Assembly (NCBI RefSeq): GCF_035083965.1
Contig: NC_089736.1
Coordinates: forward strand, 263,001-327,000
Direction: 5' to 3'
DNA length: 64,000 nt
Origin: Branchiostoma lanceolatum
Lineage: Eukaryota; Chordata; Leptocardii; Amphioxiformes; Branchiostomatidae
The notes under the pieces were generated by a model, which did no database searches, was not told the origin of the DNA, and was given only the letters and a program-made list of their open reading frames with translations. This document shows positions 1 through 11,773 of this stretch, piece after piece (position 1 is the first letter of the stretch; every line of letters begins with the position of its first letter). The translations under genes were made by a program, and so were the position numbers.

Positions 1-297
1 TACTTGAACGTTTAACATTTTCCAAAATCATATCCAGTTGTTTGAGTAACTGCTTTTTGGCATATCTTACTTATTACCTGGATGTGAAACCTTCATCGAC
101 GCCTGATATGTGGGTAGGTCTTGATGAGACCCCCAAATGAGTAGATTTTGATTGCCTAGCGACCATCTAAGGTACTGCAAAGAAACTTCCGTTTCTGGTA
201 TCTCGTGTTCTGCACAAGCTATGGTCATGGTTATCTTACTACAGTAAAGTATAGGGTCCAAGTGCAATTTCGCGGCAGTTCTGTTTTCTTTGCCTTA
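1..297. other. Window edge: dispersed-repeat sequence, no gene
   Basis: Contains a copy of the CCAGTTGTTTGAGTAACT / TTTTTGGCATAT module (about 35-70) and a segment resembling the repeat at 3.25-3.4 kb (ATGAGACC, bases near 120-170). No coding exon was recognised. Confidence 0.5.
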
Positions 298-1158
298 AGC
301 CTAGGTTACACATAGCCGAACATGGCTCCCGAACGCTAGCCGACTCGGGTCGGCGGTAGTTCGGGAGCAGTCTGACCAGTTTTTGGGCCACGCCTATCTT
401 TGGCGCCGAACATGCGTCGAAGATGCGCCGATCATCTCCTAACCAGTACACGAATTACTCCCGAATGGGCCCCGAATGCTTTCTAGCTTACTCCCAACCG
501 TCCCGACCTCTAGCCGCAGACTGCCGAATCTCTCCTGACTAAACCCCGACCGATTGCAGACCCTCTCACGAATTTAAATGGACATATTCAGCGACTTTCA
601 AAAGAGGGGCCATTTGCGGTTTTGATTAAAATAATCCATTCTATTATGTTGTTAACATCACCGAGAGATCGAATTCGGATCATGGCTAGCTTTAATACTG
701 CTTTTAGTGTTCTTCTTTGTTTTTGGTCGTGTGAAGGTCGGGGGTGATTCGACCACGTTCCGATAGTAGTCACTTGGTTGAGAATTAGTTAGCAGAGATT
801 TGTCTACGGCCTTGGGGTGAGTTATGGGTAGGTTGGAAACTAGTTGGGAGTAAGTCAGTAGTATTTCTGGCGTGGTTAAGGTTCTAATTTTACTACTGAC
901 TCAATCCCGAATACCAGCCGAACACTAGCCGACCGCGCCGAACACCAGCCGAACACCAGCCGACTCATTTCAGACCCTACGTCCAGAGCCGAATGTTTTG
1001 AAATTTTCAAAACATTCGGCTGGCGCAGCCGAACACCAGCCGACTCAGCCGAACGCCAGCCGACTCGGCCGAACCCCAACCGAGCTAGCTCCCGAATCAC
1101 TCCAACCATGGTCGGGGGAGAGTCGGGAGGCCATGTTCGGCTATGTGTAACCTAGGCT
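298..1158. mobile_element. Non-autonomous PIF/Harbinger-type DNA transposon
   Basis: The terminal inverted repeats match over more than 30 bases (AGCCTAGGTTACACATAGCC at left, its reverse complement at right). They are flanked by a 3-bp duplication TTA (295-297 and 1159-1161), the size and sequence typical of PIF/Harbinger. No transposase ORF. The inside is rich in short GCCGAACACCAGCCGACT-like repeats. Confidence 0.75.
988..1020. repeat. Near-perfect palindrome inside the Harbinger-type element
   Basis: 16-base arms (GCCGAATGTTTTGAAA and its reverse complement) separated by a single base. Could form a cruciform. Confidence 0.8.
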
Positions 1159-1310
1159 TTAGTTTCTTACGAAACAAACCAGCGAGAATGTAGAAGAATC
1201 AGCGTGTTATTTTGACCCATTACTATCATCCAATTTTTGCATGGGCGTTTTACTGCAGATGGTCGGAGGGCCGTTGTACAGTCGTGGTTCGAGATCCATT
1301 TCCATTTTGC

Positions 1311-3205
1311 CTATTGACGTCCTGGAACAAACGAATGAATGAAAATAGCAGGAATGAGATGTGGAATGATGTTTGTTGACATGGTTTATAACAAGAGCAA
1401 TCAAACGTGCTTAGTGTGGTGGATAGATGAAGGGGTTTCAGGAAATGGTACGGTTTACAAAGAGTACCTGGGGCAGCCTGGCATATGAAGCGCTGCACAC
1501 TGTTGCAATAGTAGTCGTTCCACTTGTTTTTCCACTGGTCTCGGGATGAGTCGTAAATAACACAATCTTGGTTGTCCGCATAGTTGTACGTCCCAAGTGC
1601 AGAACCCGGATACCAGGCGTTGTACGTCCCAAGTGCAGAACCATCCACCCACTTAAAGGTACCGTCTTTGCGCAGGCCGAACCAGAAGGCACAATTGTCG
1701 CACACGGACCTGTACAAGGAGATCACGAAGGCGTCGGTCTCAGCGTCTCGGGGCATGGCGAGGGTGCCGCCGTCTACACTACAGGCCGCGGCCGCTCCGC
1801 TGAAGGTTTTCTGGATGTTGAAGGCCTTGTAGCAGATTTCATGCCACATTGTGTAACCTTTAGGACAAGATACTGGAAAGAAATTTCGAGAAGACATTGG
1901 TGTTTTTTGAAATATTCCAGAATTCTATCACTAACAAATCATTGAATTTATTTCATAAGAAGAACATTCGAACATGTACTTTGCGTAGGTTCATTTGATG
2001 CCAGCATTGCAAACAACTACTCTGAGACATTAAAACACTATGTTAGAACATGACAACGGGCTTATACACACAAGTGCGTATATTCTTGATGTGGGAAATG
2101 ATATGAAGCCAGTCAAGGGAGGGAATGAAAACACCCAGGAATGATGCTGATGATGATATGGAATAACGATAGTCAGTTCCACATATCGTCCTATTTTTAT
2201 AAGAGTGATGTTCCTCAATACCATATCACAAACAGTACCTAAAACAGCACAAAACCAACTTACGTAACATCACACTCATCTGGTGAAGACGCTGCTCTGA
2301 GGCAGTAGTTCGGCTTCGCTCCTTGTCCAGGTCGCGCTTCAAGTCGTCAACAGTGGTGGACATGTCGTCTTGGTCGCGCTTCAAGGCGTCAACAGTGGTG
2401 GACATGTCGTCTTTGTCGCGCTTCAAGTCGTCAACAGTGGTGGACATGTCGTCTTGGTCGCGCTTCAAGGCGTCAACTGTGGTGGACATGTCGTCTTGGT
2501 CGCGCTTCAAGGCGTCAACTGTGGTGGACATGTCGTCTTGGTCGCGCTTCAAGGCGTCAACAGTGGTGGACATGTCGTCTTGGTCGCGCTTCAAGGCGTC
2601 AACTGTGGTGGACATGTCGTCTTGGTCGCGCTTCAAGGCGTCAACAGTGGTGGACAGTTGGCGCATGTCGTCTTGGTCGCGCTTCAAGGCGTCAACGGTG
2701 GTGGACAGTTGAGATATTTCCTTTAAACGTATTTGCACAAAATGAGGAAAAAACAGCAAAATTTTCATGATCGATCGCTTTAAAAAAAAACAGAATAAGA
2801 AAATAGTTCGACAACAGGCTTTTTAGTACAAACGTGTTTACCTCTTTATTGATGAACGTCAGAGGGGCAAGTCCCACGGCGAGCAGCACCGCAATCCCGG
2901 CGGCCATGCAGCTACGGTGGGAGCGGATGAAGCTACAGAGACCACGGCGGCCGCTTGCTCCACCCGGATACGTGACGTCTGTAAAAGACACATTTGTCTC
3001 AGGTTTAGAGTGGCAAAATAATGTCCCTTGGATTGTGGCAGTAGGGAATTGAAATTTACTTCATTTATATTGCATATGATTATGTAATCACCGAAACTGC
3101 AAAGAAAATAATGATACTAAGATAACCATCTCTACCGTACATTTATGTTTTTTATTACCTTCGCCGAGAAGGTTATGCAGAGGGTAGCGTTTGTGTGTGT
3201 GTATG

Positions 3206-3237
<32 letters not shown>

Positions 3238-4295
3238 GAGGCAGAATAACCGGAGAAGGCCTTGATACATCGATCGTCTTGATATTTGGTAGGTGTGTAG
3301 ATCTTGATGAGACCTGAAAATGATCAGATTTTGGGTACCCTAGCGGCTTGTCACGGTAACTGGGGAAGAGAGAAATATTATTAGATACCAACTATGCAAA
3401 TGAAGACCTCATTTGCATGATTAATGAGAAAATGCTATAACTCAAGATGGGCTTGATGGATGGTCATGTGACATTTGTAACTGAGAAAGAGAGGAATGTT
3501 GATAGAAAATATGCAAATGAAGACCTAATTTGCATAATTAATGAGACAACTATTATACAATACTAGTAAATGACGGCAATTTCATACTTGTGGCCTATGG
3601 AAGTTATGTGAATGTCAACATCTTTGAATCAAATTATGTTAATAAAGACCTCATTTGCATAATTGATAATGAATGTGAGCATAACCTTCTTTGCTCAGCT
3701 CATACTTTGGACAACCTCTGTTATTTGGGTGGAGAAGACGATCAACTGGTATGATTTATAATTGATGAGAAACACTCATAATACGTCAGTCATAAAGGTT
3801 AAAATCATTTGGTGAAGGTATGAGGTCGTGGAACTCTAGTTGTACAATGAAGAACACGTTGCACAAGCGTCGGCTACCTGCAGCTGCATAACGATTCACC
3901 GCATCGGCTTCTTCCTTCGTGTGTGGAGACGCTTCTTTCTCTTCTTGCAACTTGCCAGAAGCACCTTTGTCATGGCGGCCACGCCCGTGTGAACCACTCT
4001 GAAGGACAGGAGGGGGTTGAGGCGGCGGCCCGCTGGTTTCAACCCCCGGCTGTGGCGACTCCTGCTGCCGCCCCGCCTCACGTAAAGACGGCGGGAGTTC
4101 CTCGTCCTTAATTGTATAGTACACTGTCTCGGCTTCATTGTACGTGTCTGAGGAAGTTCCTCGGACCTCCTGCCGCTTGTCAGAAGCGCCGTTGCGCTGA
4201 TGAACAATCGGAGGGGGTTGGGGCAGCGGCCGGCTGGTTTGGCCGCTGCGGGGGCCTGAAAATGGGGACCGGACCGGCTCTGCTTGCTTGGACAT
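1311..4295 (-). CDS. Type II membrane C-type lectin with 14-residue-repeat coiled-coil stalk (lectin gene 1)
   Basis: Model: complement(1311-1321, 1468-1872, 2264-2720, 2842-2978, 3878-4295), 475 aa, with matching intron phases 1/0/1/1 in transcript order. Residues 1-139 are a proline-rich cytoplasmic tail with a YxxΦ motif (YYTI, 59-62). Residues about 164-182 are a hydrophobic TM segment (AAGIAVLLAVGLAP). Residues 186-337 are a stalk of nine near-identical STTVDALKRDQDDM units, i.e. two heptads each. Residues 338-472 are a C-type lectin domain in a single phase 1-1 exon (SCPKGYTMWHEICYKAF start, FICQAAPG end). The last coding exon adds only 11 bases. The start codon lies 5 nt after a probable 3' splice site (CAG/TCAAAATG), so a 5' UTR exon lies upstream. 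The usual EPN/QPD sugar-binding loop is replaced by an in-frame duplication. The ligand is unknown; a cell-surface pattern-recognition role is inferred from the family. Confidence 0.85.
2290..2712 (-). repeat. 42-bp coding minisatellite of the lectin stalk
   Basis: Nine direct copies of a 42-base unit encode the 14-residue coiled-coil repeat of lectin gene 1. The lectin at 6.7-11.8 kb has three diverged copies, so the stalk length has changed since duplication. Confidence 0.85.
3157..3705. repeat. Dispersed foldback repeat with (TATG)n, in intron 1 of lectin gene 1
   Basis: The left end reads CCTTCGCCGAGAAGGTTATG and the right end carries the inverted CATAACCTTCTTTGCTCAG. A TATG microsatellite lies at 3193-3233. 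Internal ATGCAAATGA-AGACCTCATTTGCAT blocks repeat several times. Related AAGGTTATG ends occur near 6560 and 12945. Confidence 0.6.
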
Positions 4296-4663
4296 TTTGA
4301 CTGTACTTTGCAGACAGCCGTCGCGCAGTGTATAACTCTGACAAAATATATGAATATAGCGAATAACACCTTAATTAGTCTGACGACGTAAGCTCACTTT
4401 TGCCCTTATTTGGAGGTATCATGTGGCATTAGGCGGTGCGAATGGCATTTTGTTTTTCTGCGAGTGGCAGACCAATTTTCTTGGAAAATAAGTTAATCTG
4501 GGAGGGGAGGTAGGCACATCAAAATGTTTATACATGAGAACTCTTAATGTGGTCTATGAATCCCCGTGTTTTTCCGGAGATCCTTCCTGCCATTTTGGAT
4601 ACAACATGTAAAATGTAGAATATAAAACTGTCTGCTGTCGTAACTTACATGTCAGCTGTGACA

Positions 4664-5505
4664 ACAGTAGTTAGAATGTAGCCTCTAACAGACTTCTCTG
4701 GCTCGGTAGTAGTTAGAATGTAGCCTTGAACAGACTTCTCAAGCTCGGTAGTAGTTAGAATGTAGCCTCTAACAGACTTCTCAAGCGCTGTAGTAGTTAG
4801 AATGTAGCCTCTAACAGACTTCTCAAGCTCGGTAGTAGTTAGAATGTAGCCTCTAACAGACTTCTCAAGCGCTGTAGTAGTTAGAATGTAGCCTCTAACA
4901 GACTTCTCAAGCTCGGTAGTAGTTAGAATGTAGCCTCTAACAGACTTCTCAAGCGCTGTAGTAGTTAGAATGTAGCCTCTAACAGACTTCTCAAGCTCTG
5001 TAGTAGTTAGAATGTAGCCTCTAACAGACTTCTCAAGCTCTGTAGTAGTTAGAATGTAGCCTCTAACAGACTTCTCAAGCTCTGTAGTAGTTAGAATGTA
5101 GCCTCTAACAGACTTCTCTGTCTCTGTAGTAGTTAGAATGTAGCCTCTAACAGACTTCTCAAGCTCTGTAGTAGTTAGAACGTAGCCTCTAACAGACTTC
5201 TCTGTCTCTGTAGTAGTTAGAATGTAGCCTCTAACAGACTACTCGGGCTCATATGGTAGTTAGAATGCAGCCTCTAGCAGACTTCTCGGGCTCGGTAGTA
5301 GTTAGAATGTAGCCTCTAGCAGACTTCTGGGGCTCAGTATTAGTTAGAACGTAGCCTCTAACAGACTTATTGGGCTCAGTAGTAGTTAGAATGCAGCCTC
5401 TAACAGACTACTCGGGCTCATATGGTAGTTAGAATGCAGCCTCTAACAGACTACTTTGGCTCTGTATTAGTTAGAATGCAGCCTCTAAAAGACCTTTCGA
5501 GTTGC
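4664..5505. repeat. 42-bp minisatellite, about 20 copies
   Basis: The unit reads TAGTAGTTAGAATGTAGCCT followed by CTAACAGACTTCTCAAGCTC and two variable bases. The left half is nearly uniform, with an alternation of CTCGG and CGCTG variants (a two-unit higher-order pattern). The right end is degraded. It lies 0.4 kb upstream of lectin gene 1. Confidence 0.9.
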
Positions 5506-6590
5506 TGTAAAAATAGTAGAAATTTGCGAAGCAGTCGGAGGGTATCTAGTATCTGCTTCTGCCTTGTATATATCATTGTATTGTTTGTACATGTATGTAG
5601 GCCCATGACCTCTCTGAAAAACAGTCACTAAGAGATCTGAAAAACAGTGCCCAGTCACTAAGAGATATAGCCACGCTGGTAAAAGAAGCAGAAGTAAGCA
5701 GATCATAAATAAATGAAGACCTTTATTGTACATAGATGCCCAGAAGTACATGTCACAACAAAAGAACAGTTTACAGAATGATACATGTACACAATGTCAG
5801 AAGTGCTTATTGTCTGCTAAGTAATTTCGACTTCTCCTCGCTTCTTAATGATGGTGGAAATGTAAGAATAGATATGTAAAATTACATAAAATAAGGTTGA
5901 TTTGACCATATGGATGACAGCCGCGCACATCAATTTTCGTCCGTTCCCCCCCCCCCCCAAAAAAGTTTTCGACCAAATTGTAAATCGTAAAAAGCATCTG
6001 CAAAATGACAAAAATACAAGTTGTAAATTTTAAAAGTATATATCGGAAAACAGATGCAAATGATTATGATGATAATGCTAATGTCTTCGGATGCCAAAGT
6101 ACATTCCAAAGTCAAAAAATAAGTTGTGAAGGGAAAAAAATGAAGAATTTATATTTCGGGAGACCATACCATGTGTATTTAGTTTTATTCATCCCTCCTG
6201 ACCACGTAGATAACAGAATTAAGGCAACCTTTTTCTGCCAAACTTTCATTTGCACGCACGCATCAGTCTTTGGGGTCCTCTGAGGATGTCATCCAAATAA
6301 TCAAATCAATTTGGCCTAATGGATAAACAAATAGATTGTTTGTCAGTGGAGTTAGTGAGCTAAACAGTTCCACAGACAACCCTGTCAAACTTTCGTTCTC
6401 TGGCACACCACACCAAGAAACAGATATTTGATTTCATACGGCCAAACCAGGAGTTTCACCCAAGAGGCTGAGTGCGAAAATTTTTTTAGATTTTCTATAT
6501 GAAAAGTAAGGCGTGACTACAAAGGTACAGTACTGAATTCATTACATTCCATTTATCTTTACCTTCACTAAGAAGGTTATGTTTTCTCTC

Positions 6591-6621
<31 letters not shown>

Positions 6622-6633
6622 ATCTCTGGACGT
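5506..6633. other. Intergenic region between the two lectins, no gene
   Basis: AT-rich sequence with a poly-C tract (about 5945-5958) and a (TC)n tract at 6586-6623. No exon with supported splice sites was found. Confidence 0.5.
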
Positions 6634-6639
6634 TTTATT
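6634..6639 (-). terminator. Poly(A) signal AATAAA of lectin gene 2
   Basis: AATAAA on the minus strand about 50 bases past the TAG of the last coding exon. The homologous place in lectin gene 1 (1248-1253) reads AGTAAA, a known weaker variant, within a conserved short 3' UTR. Confidence 0.6.
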
Positions 6640-6689
6640 GCGGATGGTTGAAAGGCGCGTTGTTCGGTCGCGAGAGTTCAGCCTGTCGT

Positions 6690-9600
6690 CTACAGACGTC
6701 CTGGAAAAATTAATAGAAATTACAGGAATATCTTGACATGGTTTATAACAAGAGCATCGATGATCTAACGTGCTTAGTGCGGTTGATAGTAAAGCAGAGG
6801 CATGATGTTTACTTGGTGGAGGGGCTTCAGGAAATAGTACGGTTAAAAGAAGTACCTGGGACAGCCTGGCATATGAAATAATATGAGTTGTAGCATGGTA
6901 GGTCGATCCACTTGTCTGAGACATAGAAGTAAGCAGCGCAATCTGATTTGCTCCTATAGTTGTTGGGTTGCCCCGGTCCCCAGTTGTTGTACGCCCCAAG
7001 TGCAGAACCATCCACCCACTCAAAGCTTCCCTCTTCGCGCCGATCATGCAGGCCGAACCAGAAGTACGCTCTGGCGTGGAGAGGCTTGAACAAGGAGATC
7101 AGGAAGGCGTTGGTCTCGGCGTCTCGGGGCATGGCGAGGGTGCCGCCGTCTTCACGACAGGCCGCGGCCGCTCCGTCGAAGCTCTTCCCGATTTTGAAGG
7201 CCTTGTAGCAGGTTTCGCGCCACATTGTGTAACCACCGGGACAAGATGCTGGAAAATGGATTTCGAGTCAACAAAACAGGTCGGGGTAGACATTGGTGTT
7301 ATTGAAAATGTAGCTCTAGCTATTCAGCTTATTTTATTCGTTCAAAAAAGTATTTAGTCAATACTTGTGTAACTCATTAAATTACTAGTAAAAGAACTTT
7401 TAGCGATTAAGATAACAAAATAACAAGAGCAACGATGATCTAACGTGTTTAGTGTGGAGCATGGTAAAGCTGTGGAATGTTAACAAGATTGAGAGGATTC
7501 AGGAAACGGTGGGTTTACAAAGAGTACCTGGGGCAGCCTGGCATATGAAGCCATACCCGTAGCTGCAGGGTGTGTCCTCCCACTTGTCAGTCAGGGGTGC
7601 ATAGTTGGAGTAAATACCGCAATCTTCGTTGCCCCTGTTGTCGTCCTGTTCTCCCGAGGCCCAGTTGTTGTACGCTCCAAGTGCAGAACCATCCACCCAC
7701 TCAAAGCTTCCCTCTACGCGCTGATCGTGCAGGCCGATCCAGAATTCCGCTCGAGATCTGATGTTCACGGCCTTGTACAAGGGGACCAGGAAGGCGTCGG
7801 TCTCGGCGTCTCGGGGCATGGCGAGGGTGCCGCCGTCTTCACGACAGGCCGCGGTCGCTCCGCTGAAGGTCTTTCTTGTGTTGAAGGCCTTGTAGCAGGT
7901 TCCGCGGAACATTGTGTAACCTTGGGGACAAGATGCTGGAAAATAGATTTCGAGTCAACAAAACAGGCTGGGGTAGGCATTGGTATTATTGAAAATGTAG
8001 CTCTAGCTATTTAGCTTTTTTTTTCGTTCAGAAAAGTATTTAGTCAATACACGTCTTAAGCACTTGTGTAACTCGTTAAATTACTAGCAAAAGAATATTT
8101 TAATCACTTTCCAGTGAATTAATGAGCTAACAACCCTTTATCTTGTTAATCCACAAGCTATGATGATGAATTCACTAGTAAGAGAATTTTTAATGTCTTA
8201 CTAGTGAATTAATGAGCTAACATACCTCCAACTCATTAAATCTAGATAAAATCTAAATGAAAATAAAAAAATAAAATCATTAGTACCAAAAATTCTTACC
8301 AGTGAATTAATGAGGTAGCATATGTTTAAGTCATTAAATCGCTAGTAATGTACGGTCACATTTCCAAACCGGGGCCCGGCCAGGCTGTTTGCGGGAACAG
8401 AAAATTAAAGTGTATGTCAAGAAATGTACACACATTATGCTGTGTTTTGTTGTCTATTATATCATCCTTTTCGTTCCCGCAAACTGCCCGGCCGGGCCCC
8501 GGTTTGTAAATGTGACCGTAGCATGAGGGAATCTTTCAATCTCTTATTAGTGAATTGAACCTTGAACGCGGACAGCAGCGACGTCATCTCCGGAGACGGT
8601 GGGTTCTTCTGCTGCACTCTGACCTGTCTTCCATTGTCTTCCTGTCTTGCATTGGTGAATTAAAGAGATGAAACATGTTTAACATATGTTATTTGTGCGA
8701 AAAATCACTTATTCCGTCTTTTGGCACCATTTACTAATACTAACTAAACAAATGTGCTAAATAATCAGATGTGAAAATGTTCCAGACTTCCATCACTGAC
8801 CTTTTATTTATTACATTTACTTCATCAGAAGAACAAATCTCCCCATTATGTTGTGTAGTTTTATTCGATACCAGCATTACTGATAACTGCTCTAAGACAT
8901 TAAAACGCTTAAAACATGACAACAGGCATATGGACACATTAGAGTTCATTATTGATGAGGGGAATATTTGGAGTCAGTCAAGGGAGGGGTTTCTCCTGAG
9001 GAGTGAAAACACCCTGGAATGATGATGATGTAATGGAATAACGATAGCCAGTGACACAAATTGTCCTCTTTCAATACCAATAATGTTCCTCAATTTAACA
9101 TCACAAATAGTACATAAAACACCAGAAAACCAACTTACGTAATATTTGACTCGTCTCGTGAAGACGCTGCTCCAAGGCGGCGGTTCGGCTTCGCTCCTTG
9201 TCCAGGTCGCGCTTCAAGGCGACAACAGTGGTGGTCATGCCGTCTTGGTCGCGCTTCAAGGCGTGAATAGTGGTTAACAGTTGGCGCATGTCGTCTTGGT
9301 CTCGCTTCAAGGCGTCAACAGTGGTGGACAGTTGAGATATGTCCTATAAATATATGTACAAAATGAAAAAAAAAGGAAAACGTTCTGCTTTGATTGCTTG
9401 TAAAAAAAATTCAACAGACTTAATGTCACCAAAATTGCTTGATAACAGGCTTTGTAGAACAAGAGTGCTTACCTCTTTATTGATGAACGTCAGAGGGGCA
9501 AGTCCCACGGCGAGCAGCACCGCAACGCCGGCGGCTATGCAGCTGCGGTGGGAGCGGATGAAGCTACAGAGACCACGGCGGCCGCTTTCTCCACCCGGAT

Positions 9601-11773
9601 ACGTGCGGTCTGTGAGAAAAATCAGTTTGGCTCAGATGATCATTATCACCCTTACGGTAGCGTTTTTATTGGTGTTTGTAGATTAGCAGCACAACTCATT
9701 GGGCCATGGATTGATGTTCATGAATGTTGGTATGTGTTTAGGTCTTAAGCAAAGAAATGGTAAGCTGTTTGGGCCCTTGGTGGCTTCCTGTGGCTCTGCA
9801 GGAGTTTATTTGTCTATTATTTGTTTTGTGTTTTATGTTAGTAGATAGCTTTTGTGATCGGGAAGGTGTGTCGTAAGTTTGGGCCCTCTAACAGTTTTCT
9901 TCGGAACTTCAGAGGCGTGTCAGACCGGCTTTGAAACAGAACAGGTCAAAAAGTGAAGAACGATTGTTCCTGATTTTTCCCTTGATGAAGACCAATGTAA
10001 TGGTATATGCCAAAAATAATTACTCAAGCAACTGGATAAGATTTTGAAACAGTCAGACGTTTCAGACAGCATCCACTGTCTTTCGTCAGTGACTAACGAT
10101 AGGACTGAGAACACCAGGTTTTATACCAAAACTCTGAATAGATATGTTAATGAGGTAAAGACAATTTAGGATGTCTTGAAGTAGTCTTCAAAAAGAAGAT
10201 TAATTCAAGACAAAGTTATGCCAATAGTTCAATTAGCTACTGTTGTTCTAGTACAGTAACTAAATGTTGCTTGTCGGGGGGTGGGGGGTGGTGGGCAGTG
10301 CATTATCCCAGGTGCCTGAAAGTTGAACGCGAAGACCGCCTTTCCTGTTGAGGGCGGGGTTGTACATCCTCTCATATATTGCTTCTCTAATTCCCCGTTC
10401 AGGTAATGGTATATGAATCATACTGTAGGGCGGTTCATTGCAAAAGTGGGGGTACTGTATGGAAAACCCAAACTATTCCCCATTTCCTCCATTATAAGTA
10501 AAATGGCATAATTGCATAAACCATTAAGGCATGCATCAGATATTTGCATAAATGTCGCAGCACATGGCATACCGACCGGAAAAAATACCATAAAGGTAAC
10601 AAAATATGGTGAAAATAAGCTGACAAGGGTCTGCTGAAATGATGATGATGATTGGTTTATTTCATATCATTAAAAAGTATCACAGTTTCGCAGTGCACGC
10701 GACGTTTGCACTGAATTGAACTGGGACTACATTATACATTATACATTGTTAGCTTCATAAAATTATAAAATTATGAAAGGCATGACATTAACATTTCTGA
10801 AATCATCTCTTAATGGCCACAGAAAAATGTGGTTTCTAGGAAAAATCACTTCGAGGGCCGATATGCGACTGATGTCGGCACTACAAACGAACCCCAGCAT
10901 GGGTCTATGCGTGGGAGAAAAACTGTTAGAATTAAAATGATATGCAATAATGCCATTACCCTATAGCCAACAAAAGTATTTAAGTGCACTGGTGCACCAA
11001 CTGTCAGAAATAAGGTGCACTACTGCAAATTTGGGTGCACCAACCCGGGCAGTTCTACGGGCGATTCAACGAGAATTCCTTGGTCTTCCGCCTATTGTTG
11101 AACTCTAGTTAAGTTTATGGCCATATGGCGACTCTATAGCTTGATAAACCAATGAATAAATACATTAGAAGACCAAAAACGAAATTTTTCAAAGCTTGGA
11201 TTGAGGCCCGCAGTGTATCTTTGGCAAATCTGTGAATTCCATCAAGGAAAACTGCATGTACTTGATTCCATCAAACTATCAAAACGTAGGTCGATATGAG
11301 AATGTTAGGGTCCCCTGCTGAGGACTTGTACATGAGACACGTATTATAAGAATTCTTCTCGCAGTCGTTGGTAAGTATTCACCTTTCACTTTATATGAAT
11401 ATGAAAACAGGAAGATATTTATCATTCAGATATAACTCGTCAGAATTCCAGATACTGCAAAGTATGTTGGAATACACAAGTGACCATATACACCCTCTCT
11501 AAATCTGACTGTACAAATACCCACTGAAAAGGGCAAGCTACAAAAGCGTCGGTTACCTGCAGTTGCGTGACGTTTCACCGCCTCGGCTTCTTCGTACGTG
11601 TGTGAAGACGCTTCTTTCTCTTCTTGCAACTTGTCAGAAGCGTCGTTGCCATGGCGGCCGCGCCCGCGTGAGCCACCCTGATGGACAGGAGGGGGTTGGG
11701 GCGGCGGCTCGCTGACTTGCCTGCTGCCTGGGTCGGAGAAAAGGGACCTGACCCGCTCTGCTTGCGCGTACAT
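6690..11773 (-). CDS. Type II membrane C-type lectin with two CTLD exons (lectin gene 2)
   Basis: Model: complement(6690-6700, 6856-7248, 7528-7935, 9139-9343, 9473-9609, 11557-11773), 456 aa if both lectin exons are used. It is a paralog of the lectin at 1.3-4.3 kb: same exon order, same phases and a nearly identical TM exon (137 bases in both). The tail is 72 aa, without the second proline block or the YYTI motif. The stalk has only three of the 14-residue units. The two CTLD exons are both phase 1-1 (408 and 393 bases), so they can be spliced in series or used as alternatives. The membrane-proximal domain has W-E-D and the distal one has QPN and W-I-D near the sugar-binding sites. The tail exon starts after a good acceptor (TTCTCTTCACAG/TCGAAATG). 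A poly(A) signal lies about 50 bases past the stop. Confidence 0.85.
8351..8520. mobile_element. 170-bp MITE with about 48-bp terminal inverted repeats
   Basis: The ends TACGGTCACATTTCCAAACC and their reverse complement enclose a short AT-rich middle. The outer TA could be a Tc1/mariner-type target duplication. It lies in the intron between the stalk and lectin exons of gene 2. Confidence 0.75.
9610..11556. other. Long intron of lectin gene 2, repeat-rich
   Basis: Holds a copy of the GCCAAAAATAATTACTCAAG / CAACTGGAT module (about 10000-10090), a G-rich tract near 10275, and other dispersed sequence. No exon was seen. Confidence 0.5.

Noticed and set aside
1568-1945. Plus-strand frames opposite the CTLD exons (also near 6968-7357 and 7727-8014)
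   Set aside because: They mirror conserved lectin exons on the other strand and have no domain or splice support.
2323-2726. Two long plus-strand reading frames across the lectin stalk
   Set aside because: They are shadows of the 42-base coding repeat: a unit length divisible by three without stops opens other frames. The minus-strand frame has the splice sites and the paralog.
4664-5505. CRISPR-like array
   Set aside because: Units are contiguous 42-base repeats without unique spacers, in an animal genome.
8351-8520. Rho-independent terminator or structured ncRNA
   Set aside because: Arms of about 48 bases with TA ends fit a MITE; no transcription context.
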